NCBI GenBank assembly: GCA_014529385.2
Contig: CM043958.1
Location: 89,170,025 to 89,234,024, forward strand
Length of the DNA: 64,000 nucleotides
Direction: 5' to 3'
Origin: Adiantum capillus-veneris
Taxonomy: Eukaryota > Streptophyta > Polypodiopsida > Polypodiales > Pteridaceae
This document shows, piece after piece, positions 46,561 through 62,716 of the stretch (position 1 is its first letter; every line of letters begins with the position of its first letter). Below the pieces are notes generated by a model that searched no databases, was not told the DNA's origin, and saw only the letters and a list, made by a program, of their open reading frames with translations. A program made the position numbers and the translations under genes.

Positions 46561-46922
46561 ATTTGGTTTCTCTTTTCTTGCTTAAGAAGAGAGGTCCTTG
46601 AGTAGCCTATTAATGGTTGATTTTGTTAATTATATTAGGGTTAGTGGGATTGGGATCTATTATCAGTTTTGTTAAGCCCATTATGTGGGATATGGTGCAC
46701 ACCTCGGGAGATTTGGTCTTAATAATGGGGTCTTTTTAGACTTGTTACCTACGGCTTTACCATTATTGAGCCATAAGAAGTATGAAAGGAGCTATCCCTT
46801 AACAATTCTAAAATATTAGACCCACTCCACTACTCTCTATAATTAACCAATTCGAGTCATGGATGTAGATGCTTAAGTGTTGATTTTCAAAGGCTAAGAG
46901 GAGTAGCAACTAAGGTTTTGAA

Positions 46923-47637
46923 TTGCCAAAGAATACACTAAGTAAACACACAAATTTTGCTAACATGGTTGACAATAACCAAGAGAGTAGAATGACCATT
47001 GATAACTTTGATTTTGCACATGAAGGTGCTAATGATGATGCCCCCATATTTGTCAATTATCTTGTTACTAGGTTGCAGCAAGCTATGGGCAACCCTACTT
47101 TGCAGGCCGAAGTTACTCAACAACTTCATGCTTATGGGATTTCCCTTCCTCTCCAAGAGGAGAGAGAGCTTAGGATGCCTCTTGATGAGACCCCCAAAGG
47201 AATACTCTCTCCCATATGAGAGGAGGAATCCAAAGAGCGAGGAAGTAATGAATCCTTAAGTTCTCTGAAGATGTGGCTCCATGAAGACGGCGGTCTAGAC
47301 GGTCGTCAACTCCTCCCAAGAGGAAACGGTCAACCCACAGTCCTTCTCCTCACCAGTCCAAAAGGGAAGAGAGGATACAAAGGAAGAAAAGGGCAAGAAA
47401 GAGGCCACCCTCTTCTCCTCCTTCTTCACCTTCCTCCTCTGTCGACGAAAGCTATGGCTATTCTCCTAGAGAATACAAGAGGGGAGGACATTGTAAATCT
47501 TACCCTGCATGGCAAAGTTCACAAAAGCTCAAGAAGTTCAAAGAGAGAGGAAAGAGTATCTCTTTTCTCACCTATGATGGCACTTTTGGTGCTATCAACA
47601 AAGTATTGGCCTTCATCTAACAATTTGATGCGGCCAT
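46923..47637 (+). pseudogene. Gag remnant, Ty3/gypsy-type
   Basis: The first part reads NPTLQAEVTQQLHAYGISLP. After frame changes it shows RKRPPSSPPSSPSSSVDESY and KLKKFKEG...SFLTYDGTFGAINKVLAFI, a stretch typical of gypsy-like gag in plants. It stops abruptly at about 47637, where opposite-strand gag begins, indicating a nested insertion or rearrangement. Confidence 0.65.
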
Positions 47638-48303
47638 GTCTCCCCCCATCCTTGGTGGTTATCACATTGCGGGCTGATGTGGCCCAACTCTCCGCAATTA
47701 TAACATGTGGGCGTCTACCTGCAAAACCTACCATTGCTTTGTCCAACACCATTCCTAGGTCTTTCTTCACCTCTTGGCTAATTTTTCAACCTTCCTCGAC
47801 CTCGATAATTTCCCACTTGACCTAACATGTTTAGGCTGAGATTCTTCATTAAATCTACCACTTGTCTCATGTCTTGCCTTAGGCCATCATCTTGCACTGC
47901 TGTAGTGACCACTGTTGGCATAACCTGAGGAGTAACAAAAACCACTGGTTCATGACGAACCTCTGGCATGTGACCTGGAAAAGAATCCATAGGCTTAAAT
48001 TCAGAGCTCATGGGCAAAGACTCTACTCCTAGCTGGCTCATTTTCCTCAGCTTCCACTCTTTGTTCCTTGCTACCTCTAGTGCATCTTCATATGTCCTAA
48101 GCTTCTTTAGTTCCACTCTCCAACGTATATTCTCCCAAAGACCAGCCAAGAACCTGTCCTTCTTCATGTCAGGTGGGGGTACTTGTGGTGCTAAGGCCTT
48201 GCAAATCCTCTCCCATGCCAATGAGAACCTACGTATGTAAGCATCTACTCTCTCACCCTCCTTTTGCACCAACCCCTGTACTTCTTGCCACACTTTGTCA
48301 GGA
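47638..48303 (-). pseudogene. Second gypsy gag fragment, opposite strand
   Basis: An open frame at 48293-47778 encodes a retrotransposon gag domain (ERVDAYIRRFSLAWERICKA, FLAGLWENIRWRVELKKL). After a frame change, a CX2CX4HX4C knuckle CYNCGELGHISPQC is found near 47690. No pol follows on this strand. Confidence 0.75.
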
Positions 48304-50327
48304 TCTTCTTATGTATTTTTTTCCTTGACTTTTTAACAATGTTTTCCAACTTTTAAAATTATTTCACAAGTTTCTACATGATTTTGCCAAAAAATTTCCT
48401 TTTAATTTACTATCCAAAACAATGAGTTATGACCTTAATAATAAGTCAAACTAAATATTTGATTAAGATAATTGCTTTTGTTCATTTTTTCTAACTTTAA
48501 ACATTATCTCATGAGTTTCTAAGTTTCTTTTTAGTTTACTATTCAAAATAGGAATTTTGACCCCAATAATGATATAACTTAGTACTTGATTAAAATATCA
48601 TTTTTTCAACTTTTTTAATAGTGTGCTTTAACTCTAACAATCATCTCATGTGTTTCTAATCTATTTTGTGAATTTTGGTCCTACTAATTTTCAAAATTAT
48701 AAACGTAGCTTTGATATATTTATTACAAGGTTACTAATAGTATGCGGAAATGCTAAAAATTTATTTCATAATTTTGGAAGTTGTTTTTCTATATTTTTAC
48801 TTAAATTTAAGTCTAAAACCACAAAATTTTAGCTCTATGAATTTTAAAATTTTAAAAAATAATTTTTATATAAATTCTAAATGTTACTGCAATGTTTGCA
48901 AGATCTAATAAATTATATGATAACTTTTTACATTATTTTTGTATACTTTATGTTTAACTTAAGTTAAATTCAGGCAATTATTCTTTAGAGCTAGAGAGGA
49001 TTCTGAAATGATCTCCAAATTTAAACGGTATTGTGAAAAGCAGTGGGTTTTCTATAAACTTTGTAGGAAAGCTATGGTTGAGCTTAAGTGGCCCTCTTAA
49101 TTTTCAAAGCGCCCCTTGCTGCTAAATATATCCCATGCATGGTCTGTTATCAATTTCAAGTACTTGCTCAATTTGAAAACGAAGTTCTGCTAGCTTGTAT
49201 GCATTCCCTGCTTTAACTAGAAATATTCTCCCATGTGGTTAGCCCATGTGACACCTTATCTAGACTATGTGATATATTATCTACTAAAATTTCCAATTAT
49301 CTATTCATTTAAACTAGCCATGCAAACTTCCAAAAGTGATTCAAGGGTTGATTTACGTGCAAATTTAATATATAAAATTTCTACCTAAATTAATGTTGTG
49401 CTTAAGATTCTAAAAATAACAGTGAGACTACTTTAATTATAAGGATTTATCATTTTCTAAACTTAGTACTCTTAGTTAACATCAAGACTAACAGTGCAAC
49501 AAGGGACACTTTTTCATTTTTGTGGCACTATGATTGGAGCCCTATGTAGGCAGCCATGAAGGTTTCTTCCTCTTCTTGTGTTGTCTGTAGCTGATTTTCC
49601 CATTTCCTCTTCTTTCTTTCACAATACGGTGCCCACCCTTTGGGCTTAGTGGCCAAATTTTTTGATAAAGGCCATTCTGAATTGGCTTTGGGAGTTGGCA
49701 AGATCCTTGGAGTGGCTTCAAAAATAGAACAAGGTTGCAGTCATTCTATCAAATAAGAATAAGGTAAACATTACCAAATTTTTCTTTCTTGTTTTTAAGA
49801 GAATTTTAGGAATTTCCTATGCAAAGGGAAGTCGCACCGGAATTGAGACCCTGAAGATACCCACATCGGCAAAACAACGATAGGCAAAGGAGTTGAAGTC
49901 TCCCGATTCTTGGTTTTCTTTCCATACGTATTTCTAAAATTCACTTTTTAGCATACAAAGTCTACAATTCTTTAGAAAACCCAATAGCAAGGTAGGCCAT
50001 GAAAGCCACACCATGACCCTTATGGCTTTTATGTAGCTTTGTAAACCCTTGCAAACTAGGCAAAGTGCTCCAAGATTTTTGCCATTGAATTTTTAACTTT
50101 AGTTTGACAAAGATCCTCTATCAAGCCGCCAAAGCCAAGGGATTTCTTGTTGTTGGATTCAACAACTTGCTCAAGGAGCTTACTTTCATTAGTGTTTTCC
50201 AAGCATGTCATCAAAAGACAATATGAGGGTTGCAAGTGTTGATAGTTAAGATGAAAACCTCACCATGTTTTGATGAAGCATCATTTTTGCTACGAGGGAA
50301 AATGGAGAAGAGCTTTATAGAGGTTGC

Positions 50328-50368
<41 letters not shown>

Positions 50369-51900
50369 TTTTAAACATCCTTCATCATTAGTACCACATG
50401 CGGCTATGTTGGATGTCAAAACACATGACAACAATGGTTTACAAACTTTTTATGGCTTAGTTGACACACATGATTTCAATGTACTTTTACAATGAGCTCA
50501 ATAAATTGAGAACAATTTGGCCACCATAAATACAAACTGAACTACACTCACGGGGCTAGTTAACAATTTTATGGTACATATGACCAGGGAACGATCACAA
50601 ATTTCTGTTGTCGACTGAGGATTTCCATCATCAAATCCTCTCCTTGCAAGGTACGAAAACCCAAAAACTTCATCACGGATGAAGAATCACCACCATTAGA
50701 ATCTTTCCCTACAAGGCATAACAACCCAAATCCTTCATCAAAGAGGAAGGATTTGAAGTTCTCGATGCACACAGTTGAAAATTGGGAATAGAACAAAGCT
50801 GTAATTAATACATTTTTGCACTTTGTCTAGATGCATACTCCTAATTAAGCTTGATATTTATATGAAATCTACTGTAGAGGTGTTATTTAAGGCACTCATT
50901 GAATGAGAGAGAGAGATTTTTATTTTAAGGAGAATAAAAACCAAATAATGAAGCTGTTAGTAAGAATGTTAAGGCAAATTTGAGCAAAAAAGGTAGACCT
51001 CTAAGAAAGAATAGCATAGAGAACATCCACATGGTAGTCATTTCAGCGTTTAAAATGTACACTTGCCACAAAAGTAATTGAACGTTCACAAAGATAGAGG
51101 GAAATTTGACACTAAAAACAAAAATAGTGACTTCTACTTCATGCATGGAGATATGAAAACCTACTCTCAAAAGCTATATATAGAGTCGTTTTGACCGTTA
51201 AACCTTTGCTAAATGAGAAACTTAATACTTTATTACACTACCTTTTTCCCCAATTGTTTGGCTACCCTAATGATCCATGCAAGTTGGTTTCTTCATGGTA
51301 TGCGCCTTAAATGTGGCTTGTTGGTCATCTAGACCGTGTGTCAAGTGAGTGAGCTTTTGGTTACCTGGTTTCAACTTCAAGGCTTGTTGGATTAAGGTTG
51401 GTAATAATGAAATTCTTTCAGGGAGTTTTGACAAGAGTTCATAGCCTCATTGGTGGTATGGGTCCCACATGGAAAACTTGAAGTAGTCTTGGATCCCAAA
51501 CAGTTTCCACCAATGCTCAATCTCCTCTTGAGCTTCATGAAGTTTCCAAGTTGATGTGTTTGGAACCGGCGTGATTACTTCTTCATCGATTGGGATTCTA
51601 AAACAGCCTTTGAGAACATTTTCTTTATGCGCCTTGAGTTCTCTTCATCAATCCAACATTTAAAGGTGTATTATTTGTTGAAAATCTTGTACAAATCCAT
51701 GTTAGATTAGACTTTCTCCCCTTGTGAAGTAGGTGAATTTGCATCTACTTTTAATTGTGGGCACTCTATCACTACAAGAGGCTCCACCAATGGCTTGGTG
51801 TGTAGTGCTTATCATATTTACATGTAAAAAGTTAAAGTTAGCATGTTGCTAAGTTGTCAAAAAAGTTCAAAAGTTTTTTTTAGAGTTTTGGTACTAAGCT
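48304..51900. other. AT-rich non-coding stretch
   Basis: About 3.6 kb without a supportable gene. It is very AT-rich at 48300-49000. A (GA)n tract lies at 50331-50366. Short frames at 50569-50796 and 50925-51170 lack any recognisable feature. Confidence 0.55.
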
Positions 51901-51904
51901 CGGA

Positions 51905-51926
51905 GGGGGGGGGGGGGGGGGGGGGG
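51905..51926. repeat. 22-nt G homopolymer
   Basis: 22 consecutive G, then TGAGGGGGGG. It is a likely quadruplex former and a region prone to sequencing error. It marks the approximate left edge of LTR copy B. Confidence 0.9.
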
Positions 51927-51929
51927 TGA

Positions 51930-52683
51930 GGGGGGGTCAACCAAGGAAGCTAGGGACATGCTTGGGGGGTATACATTCCCATACACACACACACACACAC
52001 ACACACATTCATTGTCTATTGTGCAAAGTGAAAAAGCTCCCTCTCCTTCTCCAAGCAAGTAGAGAGGTTGAGAGCCTAGACCAACACTCTTGGCTATGGA
52101 ATGAAAATCCAACCAAGAGCCATGCTTCAATGCTTAAGCTTGCCATCTTCTTCATCTTCATTACTATGCTATTATATATGCTAGCAAGAAGAGTGATGAT
52201 AAGTGAGGAACTAATTCTTTCTCCTATGAAATGTTTCTTCTTCCTCTTCCCTACCCTCATTCCCTGCTAGCTCTCTCCACCTTCAAAGGTGTTTGAGGTC
52301 TTGGGACTGAGGCTTGGGATAGATAATGCTTTCCACAAAGTTTATGTTATGCTCGTGATCCATGAAGCTTTCCATCTTCATTGCATCACTTAGGTCACAA
52401 GGAACACAAAGATTGTATTGTAACAAGTCCCTCTTGATGGGAGAAACTATAATACAAATGCTTGTTGGAGGGGGGACCGGCTCCACATAAATCCGGTTCT
52501 CAGCTGTTGTCATGTTCTCTAAACTCTCTCTTGGAAAAGTATTGTTCATGCCAAGTTAACTAAATGCTATGTTTATGTTGCTACCATCAATGAAGTTCAT
52601 CCGCTATGCTCACAAAGTAGTTTCATAAAAGTACTTTTCTAATTTCCACTACTCTCAAAGTTAATAGGCCATTTCCATTACAT
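51930..52683 (+). repeat. LTR copy B (uninterrupted)
   Basis: This is close to LTR copy A over its length, but with GCTTAAGC where copy A carries the TTAA insert. It includes a (CA)n tract (51983-52005). It ends CA at 52682 followed by TGGTATCAGAGC (52684-52695), and similarity continues into the leader (GAAGAGAGGTCCTT) to about 52737. It is therefore also a 5' LTR, of a second, truncated element. Confidence 0.75.
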
Positions 52684-52820
52684 TGGTATCAGAGCATTCG
52701 GTTTCTCATTTTTTGCTTAAGAAGAGAGGTCCTTAAGGGCGCGGAGAATCAACTATGCATTAGTAAACAAAATATGCCAAAATTATTGGTGCTAATCCAA
52801 CCTACTAAAAGTGTAAGTGA

Positions 52821-52821
<1 letters not shown>

Positions 52822-52880
<59 letters not shown>
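52822..52880. repeat. (TG)n microsatellite
   Basis: About 29 TG units directly precede the first of the diverged long repeats. Confidence 0.95.
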
Positions 52881-52882
<2 letters not shown>

Positions 52883-53230
52883 CTGCTAAACTATATAAAT
52901 AACACACCAATTGAACAAGATGTTCAAAAAGACGACTTGCTAAAGATGTCAAGGCAAAGATATGTACAGAAATAATTCAGTCGTTGAATCAAAACTGTAC
53001 AGTATAGTAAGAATGAAGTATCATTCCAAAGGAATTTGTACAAAGGTATCAAGAGCTATCCCAATTGCATCATCAAAATGCTTCCAAAGTCGGACTACAA
53101 CAAGCTTAACCTCTTTAAGCCAAGATAGGATTCTCACTTGCATCCATATAGTCAAGACAACAGATATGTTAGACTTGGCTATGTATGGCAGGCTTCAAAG
53201 AATCTATAAGTTGTTATCCATGTCAAAGTT
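52881..53230. repeat. Diverged long repeat, unit 1
   Basis: The stretch around GTAAGAATGAAGTATCATTC to TTGTTATCCATGTCAAA recurs at 57540-57870 (high similarity) and 55510-55860 (lower). No coding frame is conserved among the copies. Confidence 0.85.
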
Positions 53231-55454
53231 TTAAAAAAAATTGACTAGCTACTGTCCTGCATATTTAAAATCTTGAGGATTTTATATCATCATTTTTTTG
53301 CTAGAGTTCCTCATATATTTCAATGCACGCTATTCCTCACAATAGCCCTGGACTTCAGAAGATGAAGCACCCTCCTAATAGTAAAAAGGAGATCAAAGTA
53401 TGTAAAATTTGCAACACGTCCACGTACCATTAGCGAGAGCATCAGATTTACGTGGTGAACACAACCTGAAGATCAGGCCTCAGAAAGGTTAGAATTCTAA
53501 TGTTTTTATTAGCAGTGTTCCATGCCAATCCACTTCCAATTATCTACACTCAACACCTGCTAAGAACAAGCTGTCAGTAGGATGGCCAAACCTCACGTCG
53601 GTTAAGCGAGTCCTACCCAACCGAAACTATTCATGAATGTAGAAAGTAATCTTAAAATCAGGTTGAAAAGACCAGCAGGTTAATCATCAAGTACATAGCA
53701 TCAAATACCGTGTCTACAATCATCTAAGTATCAAGTTAGTCAACATGAATGCCTTCCTCAACCAACCAGCTGGGGAATCAACCTAACAGTCCTAAAAATC
53801 AGGGCCAGATAGTGACCAGCCATACCATGCATCAGATTCAATGAAACCTAAGCCCGGAAAGTCAAACCAAAGCCTTCATACATTTTAAGGCAATACCTCT
53901 AAGAGCCAGATGAATTAGAATGTTATATGCATGAAAATGGTCAGATCCTAGCCACATAGCCAATGCCAACCGATCCCTGTTTGTAGGTAAAACAAAACCA
54001 ACAAGCATACCATATAGGTTTACAGAAAAATCCTATTTTGTGCTTCAAATCATAAGTGAGCAAGTAGTTTACCAAGTCCTACTGCAATAGTTGTAATAAT
54101 GCCAGCAAAATATTAGTAGCAAAAATATATTATCTCTTTGCCTTTAGCAACCAAAAAGGACATAGAGCATCCCCCTTTGCAATCAAATTTCCAAGGTAAA
54201 AGCAAGAAGCAGTCTGTGTAGAACCAGCTAGACCAGGCCAGATCCTCAAGTATTAACTCCCCCTTTTTTTTCCATTGTGAATGTAACATAACCAATTGCA
54301 ACCATCAGAATATGGCAGCATAACCAGCAACTCACCTTCCAGTAATCAGAAAATGCATGCATATCCAGCATCCCCACCAGGCATTCAGCCTTTATACTCA
54401 CCATTAGTGTCAAGAAAACCAGAATAATACCCATATGCATGAAATATTTGATGTCATATTCTAGCAAGTATGCAGTCAATACTAGTCAAGAAGCCACCGA
54501 AAAAATCCTTTATTAATGTGAAAAGACAGTATCCAGTTTCTCAAAAGAATCCCAAAAGACTAGTTCTTCCAAAGGGTTTTTTTTTTTTAATGTTTTATAG
54601 TCAGAGCATGGTTTAGAAGTTATGAGATATCAAAGATTGAGCATGAAGATGTTTTTTTTTTTAATGTTTTATAGCAGAGCATGGTTTATAAGTTATGAGA
54701 TATCAAAGATTGAGCATGAAGATGTATAGAGTGTGTATAACCAGCTGGATTAGGCCGAGTAAAGGCTCTCCCTCTTTTTTTGAAGTAACATTACCAACTG
54801 TAACCATCAAAGGATGGTAGTATAACTAGTAACCCTCCTTCCATTACTCGGAAAAAAGCATGGATAGCTAGCACCTCACCAGGCAGTCGGCCTTTATATT
54901 CCCCATCAGTGTCAAAATACCAAGATAAGATTTGATGTTATCTATTAGTAAATTAAAAAAGGCATCAGATTCAAAAACAGTCCTAACCTGTGAGGCACCG
55001 GGTGTCGAATATTATGTTTTCAAGACATGAATCAACAGATCAAGCACCATTCCTTCCTCTCATTCTTTCCCAAGAAAAAATAACAAAGTCTAAGAGAGGG
55101 AGCAGAAGATCCCTCACCTCTTTGTATATGGTCTTGAAGCACCAAGGAGGATCACATAATGCACTCTTTAATGTGCTAGCAGCCTGGTTTAGAGCCCGAG
55201 CAGATGCAAGATACCGCAACAGAGGCAATCCCCAAAGAGATTCGGGTTTGCGATACAGTATGAGTGCCGTGACAGTTTGATGAAAACCAAGCAGAGTTAA
55301 TGAACTCGAAATCCGCCCAAATACTCAAGAGGCCAAAGTATAAGTTAAGAGATAGATTAGGGGGTAGTATCCATACGGTAGCCCCAAAAGTTGGTAAAAA
55401 GCACTAACTTCACCAACAGTTGTACAGCATAGGGTAGCAACTCAGTTTTACCAA

Positions 55455-55456
<2 letters not shown>
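53231..55456. other. Non-coding stretch with local duplications
   Basis: It contains a 75-bp tandem duplication (54576-54724, unit ending GATTGAGCATGAAGATG). It also contains a diverged direct repeat: 54240-54420 resembles 54765-54925, sharing ACCATCA, ACCAGGCA and GGCCTTTATA. No gene is supported. Confidence 0.6.

Positions 55457-55509
<53 letters not shown>
55457..55509. repeat. (TG)n microsatellite
   Basis: A TG tract immediately before unit 2 of the long repeat, the same arrangement as at 52822. Confidence 0.95.
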
Positions 55510-55510
<1 letters not shown>

Positions 55511-55860
55511 CTATTTCATCATAATTAATAAGACATAATTCAACTTTTACATTCAAAAGACAGCTGGCTACAAAATAAAGAAATGATAAGTACAAAAACA
55601 ACTCAGTCTTAGAATTATCTTTGTACAATGTTTGTAAGAATGAAGCCTCATTCCAGTATACAGATAGCTGGAGTACTTCCCTTGCAGTAGCTGTATGTAT
55701 AATCCTGTATTTGGACAACTGCTAAAAGGAAAAAAAAACCTTCCAAGATAAGATAGAGTCCTTACCTGCATCCATCCAAATACGACAACAAATATGTTAG
55801 CCTTGGATGTGTTTTACAGGTATCAATGGACTATACGAGTTGTTATCCATGTCCATCTTA
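55510..55860. repeat. Diverged long repeat, unit 2
   Basis: It shares AACTCAGTCTT, GTAAGAATGAAG, TGCATCCAT, ACAACA(A/G)ATATGTTAG and GTTGTTATCCATGTC, in order, with units 1 and 3. Confidence 0.7.
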
Positions 55861-57539
55861 CAAACTTATTAAAAACTTTACAAGCTTAGTCCATAGTATT
55901 TATTAAAAATGTTTTCTTTTTTATAATAATAACCCCAAAGTTTTTACAAAAAATATATTATTCTGATTAGAAGGCCATCACCCCTTTTAATCCAAGTGTT
56001 TAAATCCCCCATCAATATTTTTATCAGTTTATGAGTTATCTTTCTAGATTAATGAAACTCCACCACATGAAACTATAAAAGAAGCTTTTAGAAAATTCCA
56101 TTTATAGTTCTAAAAAGTATCAAGCTTGTTATGTTTGCTTTAGGTCAGATACAGTTTATGCTCATCATGGTACATGGAATCCAAAACATCCTTCAATTTG
56201 TATATCACTTTTATATCTTTTTAGCAAACCAAGTGGTAAGGAGACTTTGCGGAATCAAGCCAGACCTCAAGTCCAACAATGAAGTTAAAAATGCCATTAT
56301 GTTTCTTGTTTCTAGTCTTACTCGTCATTGTGAATGTAAAAAAGTACTCCAATACCTTACCAAGATTACCAGTAGCAAAACAAACCCAATAACTCTAAGC
56401 ATTTTGGCCAGAAAAGAATCATCCAATTTCTGTATGCAGCTGGGCCAAGCCTTGATTCTCCCTAAACCAGAATAGTGTGCGTGCTGTTGTAACCAGTACC
56501 AAGTCTGAAACCAAAAATTCCCCTAGTGTATACCCACCTTTAGTAGTAGAGGTTCATTTGAATGAATATGGTGTTTAAGCAATAGGGGCATCCACAAAAA
56601 ACCTAGTTATTGTTAAGAAATTACACCTGCCAAGTGAATGCAACAAACATATTTCTCTATCTCATTCAAACTACCAAGTTAATGAGTCAGTACAGCATTG
56701 GTATGCAACTGGGGCAACCACGCCCACAAACCATAGCAAAAAACAGTGCGCATTTAGGTCAAAAAGAACTCTTTATATTCACTTAGCCCACCCGATGGGC
56801 CTTACCAGGCATTTACGTGATAGTGAACCATTATGCCATGCTTATGCAACAGTATCAAGTCAATCCCAAAGCATTTTTGTTCCAAAAAAAAAAAACTGCC
56901 CATGCAAATATTGCACTATCTCATCCAAAAAACCAAGTAATGAACCAGTACAGCATTGGTGAGCACCCAGGGCAAACACCCCTACAGTCCCAAGAAAAAA
57001 ACCACCAACATAAGTGCGTAGTAGGTCAAAAAAAAAAACCCTTTTAAAAAAAAATACATATAGCCAACCCAAACGGTTTACCAGGCATATGTGACAGTGG
57101 TTAATGTATCATTCTTAATCGGCAGTACCAAGTCAATCCCAAAGTCATTTCATGAATAGTAAGCATCTTTAGTCTGTTAGGTCATTAACAACAGATTACC
57201 GTCTTGCCAAGCCAAGCGGTAGCAGCCCCAAGTTTTCTCAACTACCAGTGAATAACTAATGTAGAGCAACAATACTTACTAACCAACCAGCTTTACACAA
57301 GCATTATTATGCTGAGTAAAAAAACCCGACAATGAACCATATCATCAAGATGATAGAGCAACACCATACTAGTTCTACTGTTAAAAACAATAGGTTTGCA
57401 ACAAAAAATATGATAATCAAGTAGAGTAGCCAACCTGCATAGATTGTGTTGCAAGCTCCATATTTTGGTGCAGTATAGAAAAACACAATCCCTTATGATT
57501 TATGCAAACAAAAAATACATGCAAAGGTGTTTTAATTAT
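55861..57539. other. Non-coding stretch
   Basis: Scattered ACCAAG/CCAG-rich repeats and A-runs are present; for example the segments near 56720 and 56900 resemble each other. No coding sequence is supported. Confidence 0.5.
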
Positions 57540-57870
57540 AATAAATACACACCAATGAACAAAATGTTCAAAAAGACGGCTGGCTAATGATGTCTAGGCA
57601 AAGATAAGTACAAAAACAACTCAGTCTTTGATCCATAATTGTACAACATAGTAAGAATGAAGTATCATTCCAAATGAGTTTGTACAAAGGTATCAGAACT
57701 ATCCAATTGAATCATCAAGTGTTTTCAAAGTCGGACTGCAGCAAGCTAAACCTTTTTAAGCCAAGATAGAATTCTCACATGCATCCATATAGTCAAGACA
57801 ACAGATATGTTAGACTTGGCTACGTATGGCAGGCTTCAAAGATTCTATCAGTTGTTATCCATGTCAAACT
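57540..57870. repeat. Diverged long repeat, unit 3
   Basis: It matches unit 1 closely from AAATGTTCAAAAAGACGGCT to GTTGTTATCCATGTCAAA. No TG tract precedes this unit. Confidence 0.85.
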
Positions 57871-60470
<2,600 letters not shown>

Positions 60471-60528
<58 letters not shown>

Positions 60529-60700
60529 TGGATCATTATTTTCCAAACTAAACAGGTTATGGATAAAGCATACCAATGCATTCAAGCTTTAGCTATAGCC
60601 GGCCAAGGTTTAACAAAGACACTGTCATCCAGATAGCGAGAGTGAGATTACCAAAGAGGGAAAAAGTCAGCCAAGGGTTAATCAAGGAATTGTCAGCTAG

Positions 60701-60745
<45 letters not shown>
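60471..60745. repeat. Two (TG)n microsatellites
   Basis: TG tracts lie at 60471-60527 and 60703-60745. The second grades into alternating GCGCACGTGCATG sequence. Confidence 0.95.
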
Positions 60746-60746
<1 letters not shown>

Positions 60747-62052
60747 ACGCGCACGTGCATGTGTGCATGCGCATGCTTATGCGTTCTTGCTTGTGCATAT
60801 TCTTGTTTATGAGATTGATTGCATGAAAGACTCAGCATCACCAATCAGATTCAAGCTTTCAGCAGATCTTGGTGAACCAAGGTTGTACGCCTTTTCGAGC
60901 ATCTACAATTTTATTTACTAGGGATAAGGCGGGTCTTATTCAGGGACACATCCACTTATTGGGTCTTTTACCCTACTACTTCTTTATGGAGCTTGGAAAA
61001 AATGCATGGTAGAATGATAGAATGATAAGATCTACCATTAAGGCAATATAATTGGAAGTTACCATGCATTTATTATATATATAGAATGATAGATGGTCTT
61101 TCCTTCGAGTAACATGTTGTAGCCATTAGCGCTCTATTGTGACCCTCAATGTCCACAAGGGGAAACTTAGATAGGACATAGGATTTTGGGCATTATCAAT
61201 TCTTAGACGAGTTGTTGGCACTTCATGACTTGGGTGCTCCTTATGCTTTTTGAAGTGCACCACATTTGGCATACTTTTCGACGTGGGCCAAAAAGACTTC
61301 TAGATAAGAAAACCAGCCAGGGCTGAGAAGGGCCGCAAGGTTTGGCAAAAGGTGTTGTGTGCAAGAGCGGCAAGAAACAAAAAGAAAACACGGGTAGAAG
61401 CAGGATGGAGGTCTGTTTGGTTGGAGGGGGTTGTTACAGGGCTTGGATTGGAGGGGCGACAGAGAGGAGAAGCCCTCAAGAGGTCATTGCACAATATTTG
61501 AAGCCACTCACAACCGATTATGTGTAGCTTGGAGTTTTGGCTTGCCACATCATCAAAAGATCTTTCCCATGCGGTTTCAACAAAATCATTATAGAAGCTA
61601 ATTAGAGGCGGGGATTTAAACAAGCAACAAAGAGAGCTTTTAAGGAGCAGCAATGGGAAAGAAAAGGGGAAGTACTAGGAGCAGACTTTGTGTAAAGGAC
61701 AAGTTTTTCTAATGAGTAGAAGACAAAGAGTTCTTAAGGAGAAGGGGGGGAAAGAGAATCTCTTGCTCTTGTTCTTGCTCTCAACTTGAGGGAGGCAAGT
61801 GATTTTTGGTTATTTTTAATGAGCAACGATAGAGAAAAGAGAAGAGAACAAGCAACAACACAAGAGTTTTTAAGGCGTGGCAACAGGAAAGGAAAGGGGA
61901 GATTAAACATGAGTAGGAGAAGGAAATTACGAGTGGTTGTGAGAGGTTCTTTTGTAGGTATGTCAAAGCGAGAGGAAGTTAATGAATAGTTTTCAGAGCT
62001 TTTGGTGGTTCGAATGAAGAGGTGTTTGTCACAAAGGACGAGGAAGAGGAAG

Positions 62053-62054
<2 letters not shown>
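60746..62054. other. Non-coding stretch
   Basis: Purine-rich in 61600-62050. Open frames here are short, overlap on both strands and show no domain. Confidence 0.5.
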
Positions 62055-62115
<61 letters not shown>

Positions 62116-62118
62116 ACA
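62055..62118. repeat. (CT)n-(CA)n compound microsatellite
   Basis: A CT run passes directly into a CA run. Confidence 0.95.
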
Positions 62119-62483
62119 ATTCAAAGACAACAAAGAAGAGGCTACAAATGTGTTCTTGAATGGTGTAAAGAGAAAGGGAAGGGACCTAAGGGCTGCAAAA
62201 GGGGAAGAGCAAGAGCAAAAAAAAGAAACTTTACACTGTAACATGTGCTCCACTTTGCCAATAGTTTTGGTGTTCGTACTTTTGCTCACGATCATGATGG
62301 AATTAAGAGCACACAATGCCATTTGCCGCCAACTTTAATAGTTTGATTCCAGATTCCTTAAGTTGGATCAGTTTAAAATTTTCAAGGTGTGAGTTGTGCA
62401 CAATTTCTTTTGTTGTGCATCTTGTTTCTCTTTTCCCACAGTGAGCAGACACGTGCCTGGATCACCTCGCGAGCACATAGCCC

Positions 62484-62716
<233 letters not shown>

